Source of the DNA: Nanoarchaeales archaeon
GTDB taxonomy: Archaea > Nanobdellota > Nanobdellia > Woesearchaeales > UBA583
DNA: 19,794 nucleotides
Direction: 5' to 3'
NCBI GenBank assembly: GCA_013215525.1
Contig: JABSQY010000026.1
Location: 1-19,794, forward strand
Every line of letters begins with the position of its first letter. Within the stretch, counting starts at the first letter, position 1. Under the pieces are notes generated by a model, which was not told the origin of the DNA, made no database searches, and saw nothing but the letters and a program-made list of their open reading frames with translations. A program made the translations under genes and the position numbers. Positions 6,726 to 12,636 of this stretch are shown here, in pieces.

Positions 6726-8072
6726 ATGGAAAAAATAAAATTAGATAAAAATAGTACTATTATGATAATTTTATTATTTATTCTTTCTAGTTTATTTATA
6801 GGAGCTTTAATATATTCTACTTATTTAAAAAATAATATATTTGAAGAAATTTCTTCAGATTTAAAATATAAAAGTACTGAGATAAATAGATTAGTTAATA
6901 AACTTGAAGATGATACTATTATGTTTGCAAATTCAAAAGAAGTTTTAGAACTATTTTCTTTAGAATTTCACGAACATGATTTTTCACAAGAATTAGTTTA
7001 TCCAACAGGAATTAAAAAAAAAGCAGAAGATGTGACTATACAAATTGAAAATTACCTTAATGTATTTCCAGATAAAACTTTAGAGGAATTACAGAATTCT
7101 ACTGAATTTAAAAAAATAGCAATACAAAAGGTAGGAGATACAGGTTATACAGCTATAATAGATTATAAAATTTCACAAATTATTTTCCATCCAAATAAAA
7201 ATTTTATAAATTTTGATATATATAACTTTAAAGATAAATTTCCAGAGTTGTTTAAAATATTTGAAAATTCACAAGGAGGAAATGAGGCAGAAGGAATTTA
7301 TAATTGGGAAGAAATAGATAATACAATATCTAAAAAATATATGTATGTTAAACCTTTAAAAGAAAGTTATAATTTGAACTATTCTGTAACTGCTACAACT
7401 TATATTGATGAATATAAATTTTTAAAACATGTTACAAATGAAATTGATTCAAAATTAAAAAAAAGTGTTTATGGATTAGGATATTATAATTTAGCTTTAA
7501 TTTCAAAAGAAGGATATGTTATTTACAATACAAATGAAAATGAATCGCTAGGAATAAATCTTGCGTGGCCTGAATATAAAACTTACGGTATAACTAATAA
7601 TTTTATTTTAGTTAAAGAAAATAATAAATTAATATCATATGGACCATATAATATATTTGGAGTTGAAGGTAATTTTATGTCAACTATTGTCCCAGTAAAT
7701 AAAGATAATGAATTACTTGGATATATTATTTTAAAAAATAAATTAGATGAACTATTTAAAGTAATAAATGATGAACTTGAATTTGATACTTATAAAAGTT
7801 ATTTAGTTAATAAAGATATGTTAATTATTAGTCCTTCTTTTGAAAATATTACAATGTTAATACAATCGGTTTATTATGAAGGTTTAGAGTTTTGTTTTGA
7901 TAGTTATTTTAACTTAGAAAACATTAATAATAAAATAGAATTTAGAGAACATTTAGATTTTAAACGGGATGAAGTTTTAAGTAGATATGAAAAAATTGAT
8001 GGGATTGATTGGTGTTTAATTTCACAAATTAATCAAGAAGAAGTTGAAGAAAAATCAAATATATTTGGATAA
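6726..8072 (+). CDS. Orphan double-Cache extracellular sensor protein
   Basis: This 448-residue protein has one N-terminal membrane helix (about 11-33), then a long extracytoplasmic region. A coiled helix (40-65) leads into a Cache domain with the signature VGDTGYTAIID (136-146), an HP pair (155-156), GIYNW and KKYMYVKPL, followed by a second Cache-like unit (about 245-360). Cache domains bind small molecules and normally feed a C-terminal membrane helix and a HAMP, kinase or chemotaxis output module. Here there is none: the protein ends at SNIFG with no second membrane helix. Either it works as an anchored binding protein for a separate partner, or the output part was lost; a degenerate gene fragment starts just nine bases downstream. 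It has its own TATA-like promoter and a hairpin terminator after the stop. Confidence 0.8.
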   Translation: MEKIKLDKNSTIMIILLFILSSLFIGALIYSTYLKNNIFEEISSDLKYKSTEINRLVNKLEDDTIMFANSKEVLELFSLEFHEHDFSQELVYPTGIKKKAEDVTIQIENYLNVFPDKTLEELQNSTEFKKIAIQKVGDTGYTAIIDYKISQIIFHPNKNFINFDIYNFKDKFPELFKIFENSQGGNEAEGIYNWEEIDNTISKKYMYVKPLKESYNLNYSVTATTYIDEYKFLKHVTNEIDSKLKKSVYGLGYYNLALISKEGYVIYNTNENESLGINLAWPEYKTYGITNNFILVKENNKLISYGPYNIFGVEGNFMSTIVPVNKDNELLGYIILKNKLDELFKVINDELEFDTYKSYLVNKDMLIISPSFENITMLIQSVYYEGLEFCFDSYFNLENINNKIEFREHLDFKRDEVLSRYEKIDGIDWCLISQINQEEVEEKSNIFG

Positions 8073-8080
8073 TAATATCA

Positions 8081-8149
8081 TCAATTCAAAAAATAAAATT
8101 CTTCTTTAAACTGTTTTGCTAATTTTTTATTCCTTATAATGATGAGATT
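8081..8149 (-). pseudogene. Remnant of a phospholipase-D-family gene 3' end
   Basis: Read on the minus strand, 22 codons and a TGA stop match the last residues of the neighbouring phospholipase-D-like protein (331-352) at 19 of 22 positions by my hand alignment (for example RNKKLAKQFKEEF against RNKELAKQFKEEF). Similarity stops abruptly at about 8149, where a GC-richer structured stretch begins. No upstream coding region of that gene remains, so this is a leftover of a second copy rather than a working gene. Confidence 0.7.
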
Positions 8150-8168
8150 TCGCATCTCACTCTTTTTT
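8143..8168 (+). terminator. Terminator-like hairpin after the Cache sensor gene
   Basis: TGAGAT (8143-8148) and ATCTCA (8154-8159) pair around a TTCGC loop and are followed by CTC and six T (8163-8168). It overlaps the upstream edge of the phospholipase-D remnant. Confidence 0.45.
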
Positions 8169-8210
8169 GGACGCTTACCTACGGGGCGCTAAAAAAGAGA
8201 GACCAAAAAA
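8160..8210. other. GC-richer structured spacer with competing hairpins
   Basis: This short stretch is clearly richer in G and C than its surroundings. CTCTTTTTT (8160-8168) can pair with AAAAAAGAG (8191-8199). TTTTTTGG (8163-8170) can instead pair with CCAAAAAA (8203-8210). The loop contains CGCTTACC and GGGGCGC. It does not fold as a tRNA. It may be a small RNA, a mobile-element scar or part of the terminator for the minus-strand gene, whose transcript is T-rich here. Confidence 0.35.
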
Positions 8211-8211
8211 C

Positions 8212-9273
8212 CTAATAATTCAATAAATTGAATTCTTCTTTGAATTGTTTTGCTAATTCTTTGTTTCTAATAATTATTAAATTTTCATCATTACCACTAA
8301 CTCCACTTGCACTTGGATTCATTGAACCAGTTATCACATACTCTTCATCTACTATGAAAAATTTATGATGCATTGTATTCTTATTTTTATCTATACTAAT
8401 TGGAAAGGTTTCATTTAATTCTTGTATCATTGTACCTTTTACATTTTTTAATCTATTCTCTACAACTCCCATTACGATGACGTTTGCGTTTGCTTTGTCT
8501 AATAGTAATTGTTCTATATCATTTTGCGTAAGTACAAAGTTTGCAAATAGTATCTCGCGTTCTGCTTTGTTTAGTATGTTTAAGGTTTTACTTAGACATT
8601 GCTCAGATGGACACATCTCGATATTTATAATGTATGTTTGGTTATCAGTTAGTGTTGTTAGATTTATTATTGGAAAATCAAAATTAGTTTTCTTTTTTTG
8701 AAATTTATTTTGTAATAAATTTTCATTAAATTCTTTATTATAAAAACTTGCTAAAGTTTTTGAATAAATTACTAACATATTATTGTTGTTTTTGTACAGG
8801 CCGTTTGGTGTTGGATTTGTAGAACCTGTAAGTACAATTTCATTATCAATTACACAAAATTTGTGGTGCATTAATTTGGAATTTTTATTATCTGTTTTAA
8901 TTTCAATTTTAGAATTTCTTAACGGTTCTAAACCTTCTTCATCTTTGTATTTGTCTTCAATTATTAAATTAATTTCTACTCCTTGTTTTGATTTTTCTAC
9001 AAGAAGTGAACTTGTGTTAAAATTATCAAACTCTTGAAATGCACAGTTTATTTGTTTGGTTGCTTTGTTTAAAGTATTTATTAATTGTGTACTGCAATTA
9101 TCTCTTGGACAAAAATATATCTCTAAATTTCTATTTGATGTTTCATCAATTATTTGAATAGTATTAGTCTCAGTATTTTGTGTCGTATCTGCTCCAAATA
9201 ATGATAATATAAATGTTGAAATTAGTATTAAAATTGTTCCAAATGTTAGATTTAATTCTCCTTTTTTAACCAT
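8212..9273 (-). CDS. Membrane-anchored phospholipase-D-superfamily protein (two HKD motifs)
   Basis: This 353-residue protein has an N-terminal membrane helix (about 9-27), probably an uncleaved anchor, and two tandem phospholipase-D domains. Each domain opens with a Cys-Pro pair, CPRDNC (55-60) and CPSEQC (221-226), which could form disulfides outside the cell. Each carries an intact HxKxxxxD catalytic motif: HHKFCVID (His136, Lys138, Asp143) followed by GSTNP, and HHKFFIVD (His302, Lys304, Asp309) followed by GSMNP. Two HKD motifs in one chain can form a complete active site. Substrates in the superfamily are phosphodiesters of nucleic acids or lipids. The HHKF-GSxNP style is that of the Nuc-like nucleases, so a surface nuclease is my preferred reading. 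It is divergent from an anchored OB-fold protein and shares its short promoter region. A fragment of a second copy lies downstream. Confidence 0.85.
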   Translation of the reverse strand: MVKKGELNLTFGTILILISTFILSLFGADTTQNTETNTIQIIDETSNRNLEIYFCPRDNCSTQLINTLNKATKQINCAFQEFDNFNTSSLLVEKSKQGVEINLIIEDKYKDEEGLEPLRNSKIEIKTDNKNSKLMHHKFCVIDNEIVLTGSTNPTPNGLYKNNNNMLVIYSKTLASFYNKEFNENLLQNKFQKKKTNFDFPIINLTTLTDNQTYIINIEMCPSEQCLSKTLNILNKAEREILFANFVLTQNDIEQLLLDKANANVIVMGVVENRLKNVKGTMIQELNETFPISIDKNKNTMHHKFFIVDEEYVITGSMNPSASGVSGNDENLIIIRNKELAKQFKEEFNLLNY

Positions 9274-9306
9274 ACTATTTTAAGTATAAGTATAGTTTTA
9301 AACTTA
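9274..9306. promoter_or_regulatory. Compact divergent promoter region
   Basis: Only 33 bases separate the two start codons. TTTAAGTAT (9278-9286) sits about 25 bases before the plus-strand GTG at 9307. On the minus strand GTTTAAAAC (9296-9304) sits about 27 bases before the ATG at 9273. The two promoters overlap, so transcription of the pair is probably coupled or mutually exclusive. Confidence 0.45.
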
Positions 9307-9669
9307 GTGGATAACTGTGATAAGAATAAATTTAAATTTAGTATGATTTGTTTTTTAATTATTTTTTCTATGATGATTTTTTTTGAAAAATCTTATACAA
9401 TTCCAAAAGTTGAAATTTCTGATTTAAGTTTAAGAGATATAAATAGTTTTACACGTGTTGCTGGATTTGTAAAGTATCAGAATTTACGTGGAGATAATTT
9501 ATTTGTTGAATTTTGTTCAACTCAAGAATTTGATGATTGTATTAAATTAATGTTGTTTAAAACAAATAAAGAATTAAATAAAAATCAGAAATATGATATT
9601 ATTGGAAAATTAACTTATTTTAATAATCATTTAGAAATAATTGTACGTCAAGTAAAAATAGATATATAA
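9307..9669 (+). CDS. Anchored OB-fold protein
   Basis: This 120-residue protein has one N-terminal hydrophobic helix (about 11-27) and then a beta-rich domain (about 44-117). The pattern VAGFVKYQNLRGDNLFVEFC ... IKLMLF ... YDIIGKLTYFNNHLEIIVRQV is that of an OB-fold of the nucleic-acid-binding tRNA_anti type. I chose the GTG start because it puts the membrane helix and the TATA-like element in place; an ATG at 9343 would cut into the helix. The domain would lie outside the cytoplasm next to a divergently encoded surface phospholipase-D-family protein. That fits a role in handling external nucleic acid, but this rests on fold and position. OB-folds also bind sugars and proteins. Cys70 and Cys78 could form a disulfide. 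Confidence 0.65.
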   Translation: MDNCDKNKFKFSMICFLIIFSMMIFFEKSYTIPKVEISDLSLRDINSFTRVAGFVKYQNLRGDNLFVEFCSTQEFDDCIKLMLFKTNKELNKNQKYDIIGKLTYFNNHLEIIVRQVKIDI

Positions 9670-9685
9670 AAACTAGGTTTTTATA
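9665..9685. terminator. Bidirectional palindrome containing both convergent stop codons
   Basis: Perfect arms TATAAAAAC (9665-9673) and GTTTTTATA (9677-9685) surround a TAG loop. The stop codon of the plus-strand gene (9667-9669) and that of the minus-strand gene (9681-9683) lie in opposite arms. Each strand has a T5 run in its 3' arm. Confidence 0.55.
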
Positions 9686-10379
9686 CGTTTAATACTCTTT
9701 CTGAAAGATTTTCTTCACCATCAACAGTTACAACTCTTTCAATTTTTCCAACTCTTTTTGCTTGTCTTCTTGCAATATCAAAATCTTTTTCACCTTCTGG
9801 TAAAACAATATCTGTAACTTTAATTTGGTGTGAAATCTCAATTAATTTTACTTTATTCCTGTCTTCTAAGTCAAATACAAATTCATCAATAATTAAATCT
9901 TTCATATCACCAGGTAATGTTAATTTACAAAAGTCAGCTCCAAATTCTTTGTTTGGCTTTGGTAATGCTTTTTTAGTTGAATAAGTTAATCCATTATGTT
10001 TAATATTTAATAAAACATAATATTTATCCATTAATTTTACTAAATCTTTTAATACAACATCATTATCAATTGTGTATTTAAAAATCCCTCTTGCTTTTGA
10101 AACTTTTATAAATTTAAGACCTAATTTTTCAAATTCAGGAGATAAATCTTTATTCCAAAAAATTGTACCTTTTGCTCTAACTTCATTATTACCAATTTTT
10201 TCAGCGAAAATAGCTAATAATTCATCAGTAAAATGAAATGATGCGTATATTTTTACATTTGCTTTTGCAAATTTTAATTTTAATAAAGGACCTACAAAGT
10301 CTCCTCTACTATATCTAATGAACTTGTTGTGAAGGTGCTCAGTCATATTTCCTTCGAATAAATCTTTAATGTAGTGCAT
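9681..10379 (-). CDS. Conserved-looking archaeal protein, function unknown
   Basis: I do not recognise a named family for this 232-residue soluble protein. It has no signal peptide or membrane segment and appears to be a mixed alpha/beta protein with many charged residues. Notable segments are EHLHNKFIRYSRGDFVGPLL near the N-terminus (14-33), GTIFWNKDLSPEF (about 71-83), and a C-terminal region with DFDIARRQAKRVGKIERVVTVDG. The regular strand pattern and full-length, undisturbed frame suggest a genuine conserved gene. The ATG at 10379 is supported by a TATA box at 10400-10410, about 26 bases upstream. It faces a small membrane-peptide gene on the other strand and converges on the OB-fold gene, from which it is separated by 11 bases. 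Confidence 0.7.
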   Translation of the reverse strand: MHYIKDLFEGNMTEHLHNKFIRYSRGDFVGPLLKLKFAKANVKIYASFHFTDELLAIFAEKIGNNEVRAKGTIFWNKDLSPEFEKLGLKFIKVSKARGIFKYTIDNDVVLKDLVKLMDKYYVLLNIKHNGLTYSTKKALPKPNKEFGADFCKLTLPGDMKDLIIDEFVFDLEDRNKVKLIEISHQIKVTDIVLPEGEKDFDIARRQAKRVGKIERVVTVDGEENLSERVLNV

Positions 10380-10399
10380 AATAAAATACTCGATAATAT

Positions 10400-10410
10400 C
10401 TTTTATATAT
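10400..10410 (-). promoter_or_regulatory. TATA box of the unassigned 232-residue protein gene
   Basis: On the minus strand this reads ATATATAAAAG, centred 26 bases upstream of the ATG at 10379, predicting a leaderless transcript. Confidence 0.6.
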
Positions 10411-10490
10411 ATTTGTTTTATTTTAATTGTAAATCATCAAGATTAGTTGTTTTGATGTGTCGTGTCTGTATAGTCGTGACAATTCAAAAC

Positions 10491-10498
10491 GTTTATAA
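10491..10498 (+). promoter_or_regulatory. TATA box of the 41-residue membrane peptide gene
   Basis: GTTTATAA is centred about 27 bases before the ATG at 10521. It supports a short gene starting there rather than at the alternative start 10374. A direct repeat GTCGTG (10459-10464 and 10473-10478) lies just upstream. Confidence 0.5.
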
Positions 10499-10520
10499 AG
10501 GTAGATATATTACTATAATT

Positions 10521-10646
10521 ATGGTAATAAATACAGAATATTTAGCAATTAGTGTTATTTTTTTAGGTGGGATGTATTTTGGTTTTAAGTTAAAACAAGG
10601 ACTATATAATATCGCAGGATATTATCAAAGTCGTAGAAATCCTTAG
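10521..10646 (+). CDS. 41-residue single-span membrane peptide
   Basis: The peptide begins MVINTEYLAISVIFLGG, has one hydrophobic helix (about 7-23) and ends in a basic tail GYYQSRRNP. The same frame is open upstream to an ATG at 10374. However, the TATA box at 10491-10498 is at leaderless distance from the ATG at 10521, and the upstream codons look like untranslated DNA. No homologous family is recognised. It is divergent from the unassigned 232-residue gene and is followed by a 197-base non-coding stretch rich in inverted repeats. Small single-span proteins of this type often act as subunits or regulators of larger membrane complexes, but no partner is indicated. Confidence 0.5.
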   Translation: MVINTEYLAISVIFLGGMYFGFKLKQGLYNIAGYYQSRRNP

Positions 10647-10843
10647 TTTTAGTTATTTGTTTTTTTATATATTTATAATATAATTAGTAAAATTTAATTT
10701 TTTAGTGTTTAATCAATTTGATTAGAATTAGTATATTTTATGATTTTATAAAAATGTGGTCATTTTGAATACAATGTATTCATAAATTGACTTTCACATT
10801 GACCAATTGTCAATGGAAAATTTTCTAATTAAAAATTAGAAAA
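10647..10843. other. Non-coding stretch with three successive inverted repeats
   Basis: No convincing reading frame exists here. Three dyads follow one another: TGAATAC/GTATTCA (10766-10782, 3-base loop), CATTGAC/GTCAATG (10797-10815, 5-base loop), and the 11-base arms at 10820-10844. ATTGAC is also repeated directly at 10786-10791 and 10798-10803. TATA-like DNA at about 10664-10682 could start a short RNA. It may be a structured small RNA, a 3' untranslated region or a protein-binding cluster. Confidence 0.4.
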
Positions 10844-10844
10844 T
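10820..10844 (-). terminator. Hairpin at the end of the TrmB-like regulator gene
   Basis: ATTTTCTAATT (10820-10830) and its exact complement (10834-10844) flank a 3-base loop. The outer base of the 3' arm is part of the regulator's stop codon. Read on the minus strand, the hairpin ends in a short T-rich stretch. Confidence 0.5.
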
Positions 10845-11200
10845 TAATTGGATTTCCATTCGTCTAAACTTTTTTTAATTAGTTCAAAGTACTCATTTAC
10901 GTTTAAGTCAATATCATCAATGATTTCTGCTTTATTTTTTGAAAAATATACAAACATAAATCCTCTATCTAAATTAACTTGTCTTTTCATTAAAAGACCC
11001 ATTTTTAATAATTTTGAAAGAATTTTTTGAACAGTTGTTCTATCCTTTTGAACCTTATCTACAATTTCTTTAACTGATAATCCACCTGAACTTTTCATCA
11101 TTTGAGAAAAAATTAAGTATTCGGAATCATTTAAATTATAATTACATTGTACTAAGTCTTGTAAAGTTACTCTTTTACATCTAAAATCTAGTTTACCCAT
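10844..11200 (-). CDS. TrmB-like winged-helix transcriptional regulator (short)
   Basis: This 118-residue protein has an N-terminal arm (1-22) and a winged-helix domain (24-88). Within it, GGLSVKEIVDKVQKDRTTVQ (39-58) contains the helix-turn-helix and KRQVNLDRGFMFVYF the wing. An acidic C-terminal helix (about 96-116) probably dimerises. It resembles the DNA-binding half of TrmB/MarR-like archaeal regulators and lacks the sugar-binding C-terminal domain. It is divergent from the split prolyl-hydroxylase genes. Two copies of a 16-base palindromic site lie between them; one falls between this gene's TATA box and its start codon, so autorepression is likely. Binding is inferred from position and symmetry. 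Confidence 0.8.
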   Translation of the reverse strand: MGKLDFRCKRVTLQDLVQCNYNLNDSEYLIFSQMMKSSGGLSVKEIVDKVQKDRTTVQKILSKLLKMGLLMKRQVNLDRGFMFVYFSKNKAEIIDDIDLNVNEYFELIKKSLDEWKSN

Positions 11201-11218
11201 AGTGATAAAAACATCACT
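11201..11218. promoter_or_regulatory. Operator copy 1 (proximal to the regulator)
   Basis: AGTGAT-AAAAAC-ATCACT has 6-base arms and occupies the space between the regulator's TATA box and its start codon, which suits repression. It is the inverse of copy 2 at 11253-11268 apart from one base. Confidence 0.65.
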
Positions 11219-11228
11219 TTTATTTAAA
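11219..11228 (-). promoter_or_regulatory. TATA box of the TrmB-like regulator gene
   Basis: On the minus strand TTTAAATAAA is centred about 24 bases upstream of the ATG at 11200. It lies between the two operator copies. Confidence 0.5.
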
Positions 11229-11252
11229 AAGGTTTGCCTAAATCGAGTAGTT

Positions 11253-11268
11253 GTGATGTTTTTATCAT
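11253..11268. promoter_or_regulatory. Operator copy 2
   Basis: GTGATGTTTTTATCAT is the reverse complement of the core of copy 1 with a single mismatch. The centres of the two copies are 51 bases apart, close to five helical turns, so bound dimers would lie on the same DNA face. The site lies upstream of the promoter of the plus-strand gene. Confidence 0.65.
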
Positions 11269-11295
11269 ATGTTTTTAATAAGAAGTTACTTAATA

Positions 11296-11303
11296 TTTAT
11301 AAT
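11296..11303 (+). promoter_or_regulatory. TATA box of the split prolyl-hydroxylase genes
   Basis: TTTATAAT is centred about 25 bases before the ATG at 11325. This supports that start over the GTG at 11202, which falls inside operator copy 1. Confidence 0.6.
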
Positions 11304-11324
11304 ATAGTAAAGAATTATATTATT

Positions 11325-11942
11325 ATGTTAAATGAATGGTTATCACAAAGTACAATTAAAAATTTAAAAAGTAATACTTCTAAGTTTAAATCTAGTGTAC
11401 CATTTAATTATATTTCAATAGATAATTTTTTAGGAAATGAAAAATTTAATGAATTAAAAAAAATATGTTTAAAACAAGATTTTTATGTTGAAGATCATGA
11501 TTTGTATCATTTTAAAAGAACTATTGATTATAAAAATTCTAAAGATAAAATCATTATTGACTTTTGTAATTTTTTGAAATCAAAAGAAGTTATTTCTTTT
11601 TTTGAAAAATTAAGTGGAATAAAATTAGATAATACAAAAATTGATGTACATTCATTACGATTAGAGTCTGGAGATTATTTGCTGTGTCACGATGATGATG
11701 TTCAAGGTAGAGCAATTGCATTTATTTTAAACTTTTCAGACTTTGAAGAAATTGATGGTGGAAAGTTAGAATTATTTAATTCACAAAATTCTAAACCAAC
11801 CACAGTTTGTACATCAATTACTCCTAAAAATAATAGATTTAATATGTTTAAGGTAACTCCTGGTAAATCTTTTCATCAAATTGAAGAAGTTATGTCAGAT
11901 AATCAAAGAAATTCAATTTCAGGATGGTTTTATAAAAAATGA
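11325..11942 (+). CDS. 2-oxoglutarate/Fe(II) prolyl hydroxylase, catalytic half of an OGFOD1/Tpa1-like enzyme
   Basis: This 205-residue protein matches the catalytic domain of human OGFOD1 and yeast Tpa1, which hydroxylate a proline of ribosomal protein uS12 using oxygen, 2-oxoglutarate and iron. Family landmarks are DHDLYHF (57-63), LLCHDDDVQGRAIAFIL (119-135), SFHQIEEV (182-189) and RNSISGWFY (195-203). Iron ligands are predicted to be His122, Asp124 and His184, and Arg195 should bind 2-oxoglutarate. I chose the ATG at 11325, 25 bases after a clear TATA box; the upstream extension to a GTG at 11202 would cover operator DNA. In eukaryotes a second, inactive domain follows in the same chain; here it is encoded by the next gene, which overlaps by four bases. 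uS12 as the substrate is an inference from the family. Confidence 0.88.
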   Translation: MLNEWLSQSTIKNLKSNTSKFKSSVPFNYISIDNFLGNEKFNELKKICLKQDFYVEDHDLYHFKRTIDYKNSKDKIIIDFCNFLKSKEVISFFEKLSGIKLDNTKIDVHSLRLESGDYLLCHDDDVQGRAIAFILNFSDFEEIDGGKLELFNSQNSKPTTVCTSITPKNNRFNMFKVTPGKSFHQIEEVMSDNQRNSISGWFYKK

Positions 11943-12538
11943 TTAATGATATTTATAGTTCAAAAAAAGTTATGGCTGATATGGAAGGTTTTTTTGAAGA
12001 AAATGGATTTTTACAGTTAGGTGATTTTTTATCTGAAAATTTTGAAGAGTTTAGAAAAACTCTTGAAGAAGAAAAGTTATTAGAAATTTATGAACCATTA
12101 TTTTGCAAAAAGAAAATGCTTGATTTAAAAAATATTTTTAAATTAGAATTAATTAAAGTTATTGAATTTTTTAAATCAAAAGAATTTATGAATTTTGTAG
12201 AAAGTATTACAGAATTTGATTTGATTTTATCTAAGTTTGAAGTTAATGTTTATTCTCATAAAGATTTTATTATTTTAAATGATGAGACCCCACGAAATGA
12301 AACTATCTCTTTAATTTATGACTTATCTGATGAGTTCTCTGAATTCATGGGAGGGATGCTTACATACACAACAAAACAAGAGGAAGTATTTTATTTAGAA
12401 CCTGCTTTTAATTCTTTATCTCTTTTTTACGATCCTGTTGAAATTATGAAATATTTAAAATACTTAAATAATAAATGTGGAGATAAAAAACTTGTAAGAA
12501 TTGAAATGGAATTTTCAATTACTGAGAGTAATATTTAA
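11939..12538 (+). CDS. C-terminal, non-catalytic half of an OGFOD1/Tpa1-like enzyme
   Basis: This 199-residue protein resembles the second double-stranded beta-helix domain of OGFOD1/Tpa1. The match is clearest in its C-terminal part: SLIYDLSDEFSEFMGGMLTY (124-143), FYLEPAFNSLSLFYDP (about 150-165) and MKYLKYLNNK. The iron-binding HxD...H set is missing, as in the inactive domain of the eukaryotic enzymes, where this part supports folding and dimer or partner contacts. Its ATG overlaps the TGA of the catalytic gene (ATGA), so the two are translationally coupled and probably form a complex. Six A residues directly precede that TGA: either a -1 slip there or a missing base in the assembly would join the halves into one chain. 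The match is my recollection of the family, not a search result. Confidence 0.75.
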   Translation: MINDIYSSKKVMADMEGFFEENGFLQLGDFLSENFEEFRKTLEEEKLLEIYEPLFCKKKMLDLKNIFKLELIKVIEFFKSKEFMNFVESITEFDLILSKFEVNVYSHKDFIILNDETPRNETISLIYDLSDEFSEFMGGMLTYTTKQEEVFYLEPAFNSLSLFYDPVEIMKYLKYLNNKCGDKKLVRIEMEFSITESNI

Positions 12539-12598
12539 ATTAAGTATATAGTATATTTAATTTATAGAATTATATTTTTAAGAAATAAAAAGTTATCA

Positions 12599-12620
12599 AA
12601 TTTTATCTGAAGATAAAATT
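12599..12620. terminator. Hairpin between the convergent hydroxylase and MinD genes
   Basis: AATTTTATC and GATAAAATT pair around a TGAA loop. Read on the minus strand the hairpin is followed by a short spacer and T5, so it probably ends the MinD transcript. A second dyad, TAGGTTT/AAACCTA (12631-12647), contains the MinD stop codon. Confidence 0.45.
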
Positions 12621-12636
12621 AAAAATTATTTAGGTT

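Noticed and set aside
8151..8205. GC-richer stretch as a tRNA or tRNA remnant
   Set aside because: No acceptor, anticodon or T-arm pairing can be drawn; the main stems are A/T runs.
10374..10520. Longer form of the 41-residue membrane peptide starting at 10374
   Set aside because: The region contains promoters for both directions, and the added residues show no coding character.
11202..11324. N-terminal extension of the hydroxylase from a GTG at 11202
   Set aside because: It would cover both operator copies and the TATA box, and conserved family sequence begins only after the ATG at 11325.
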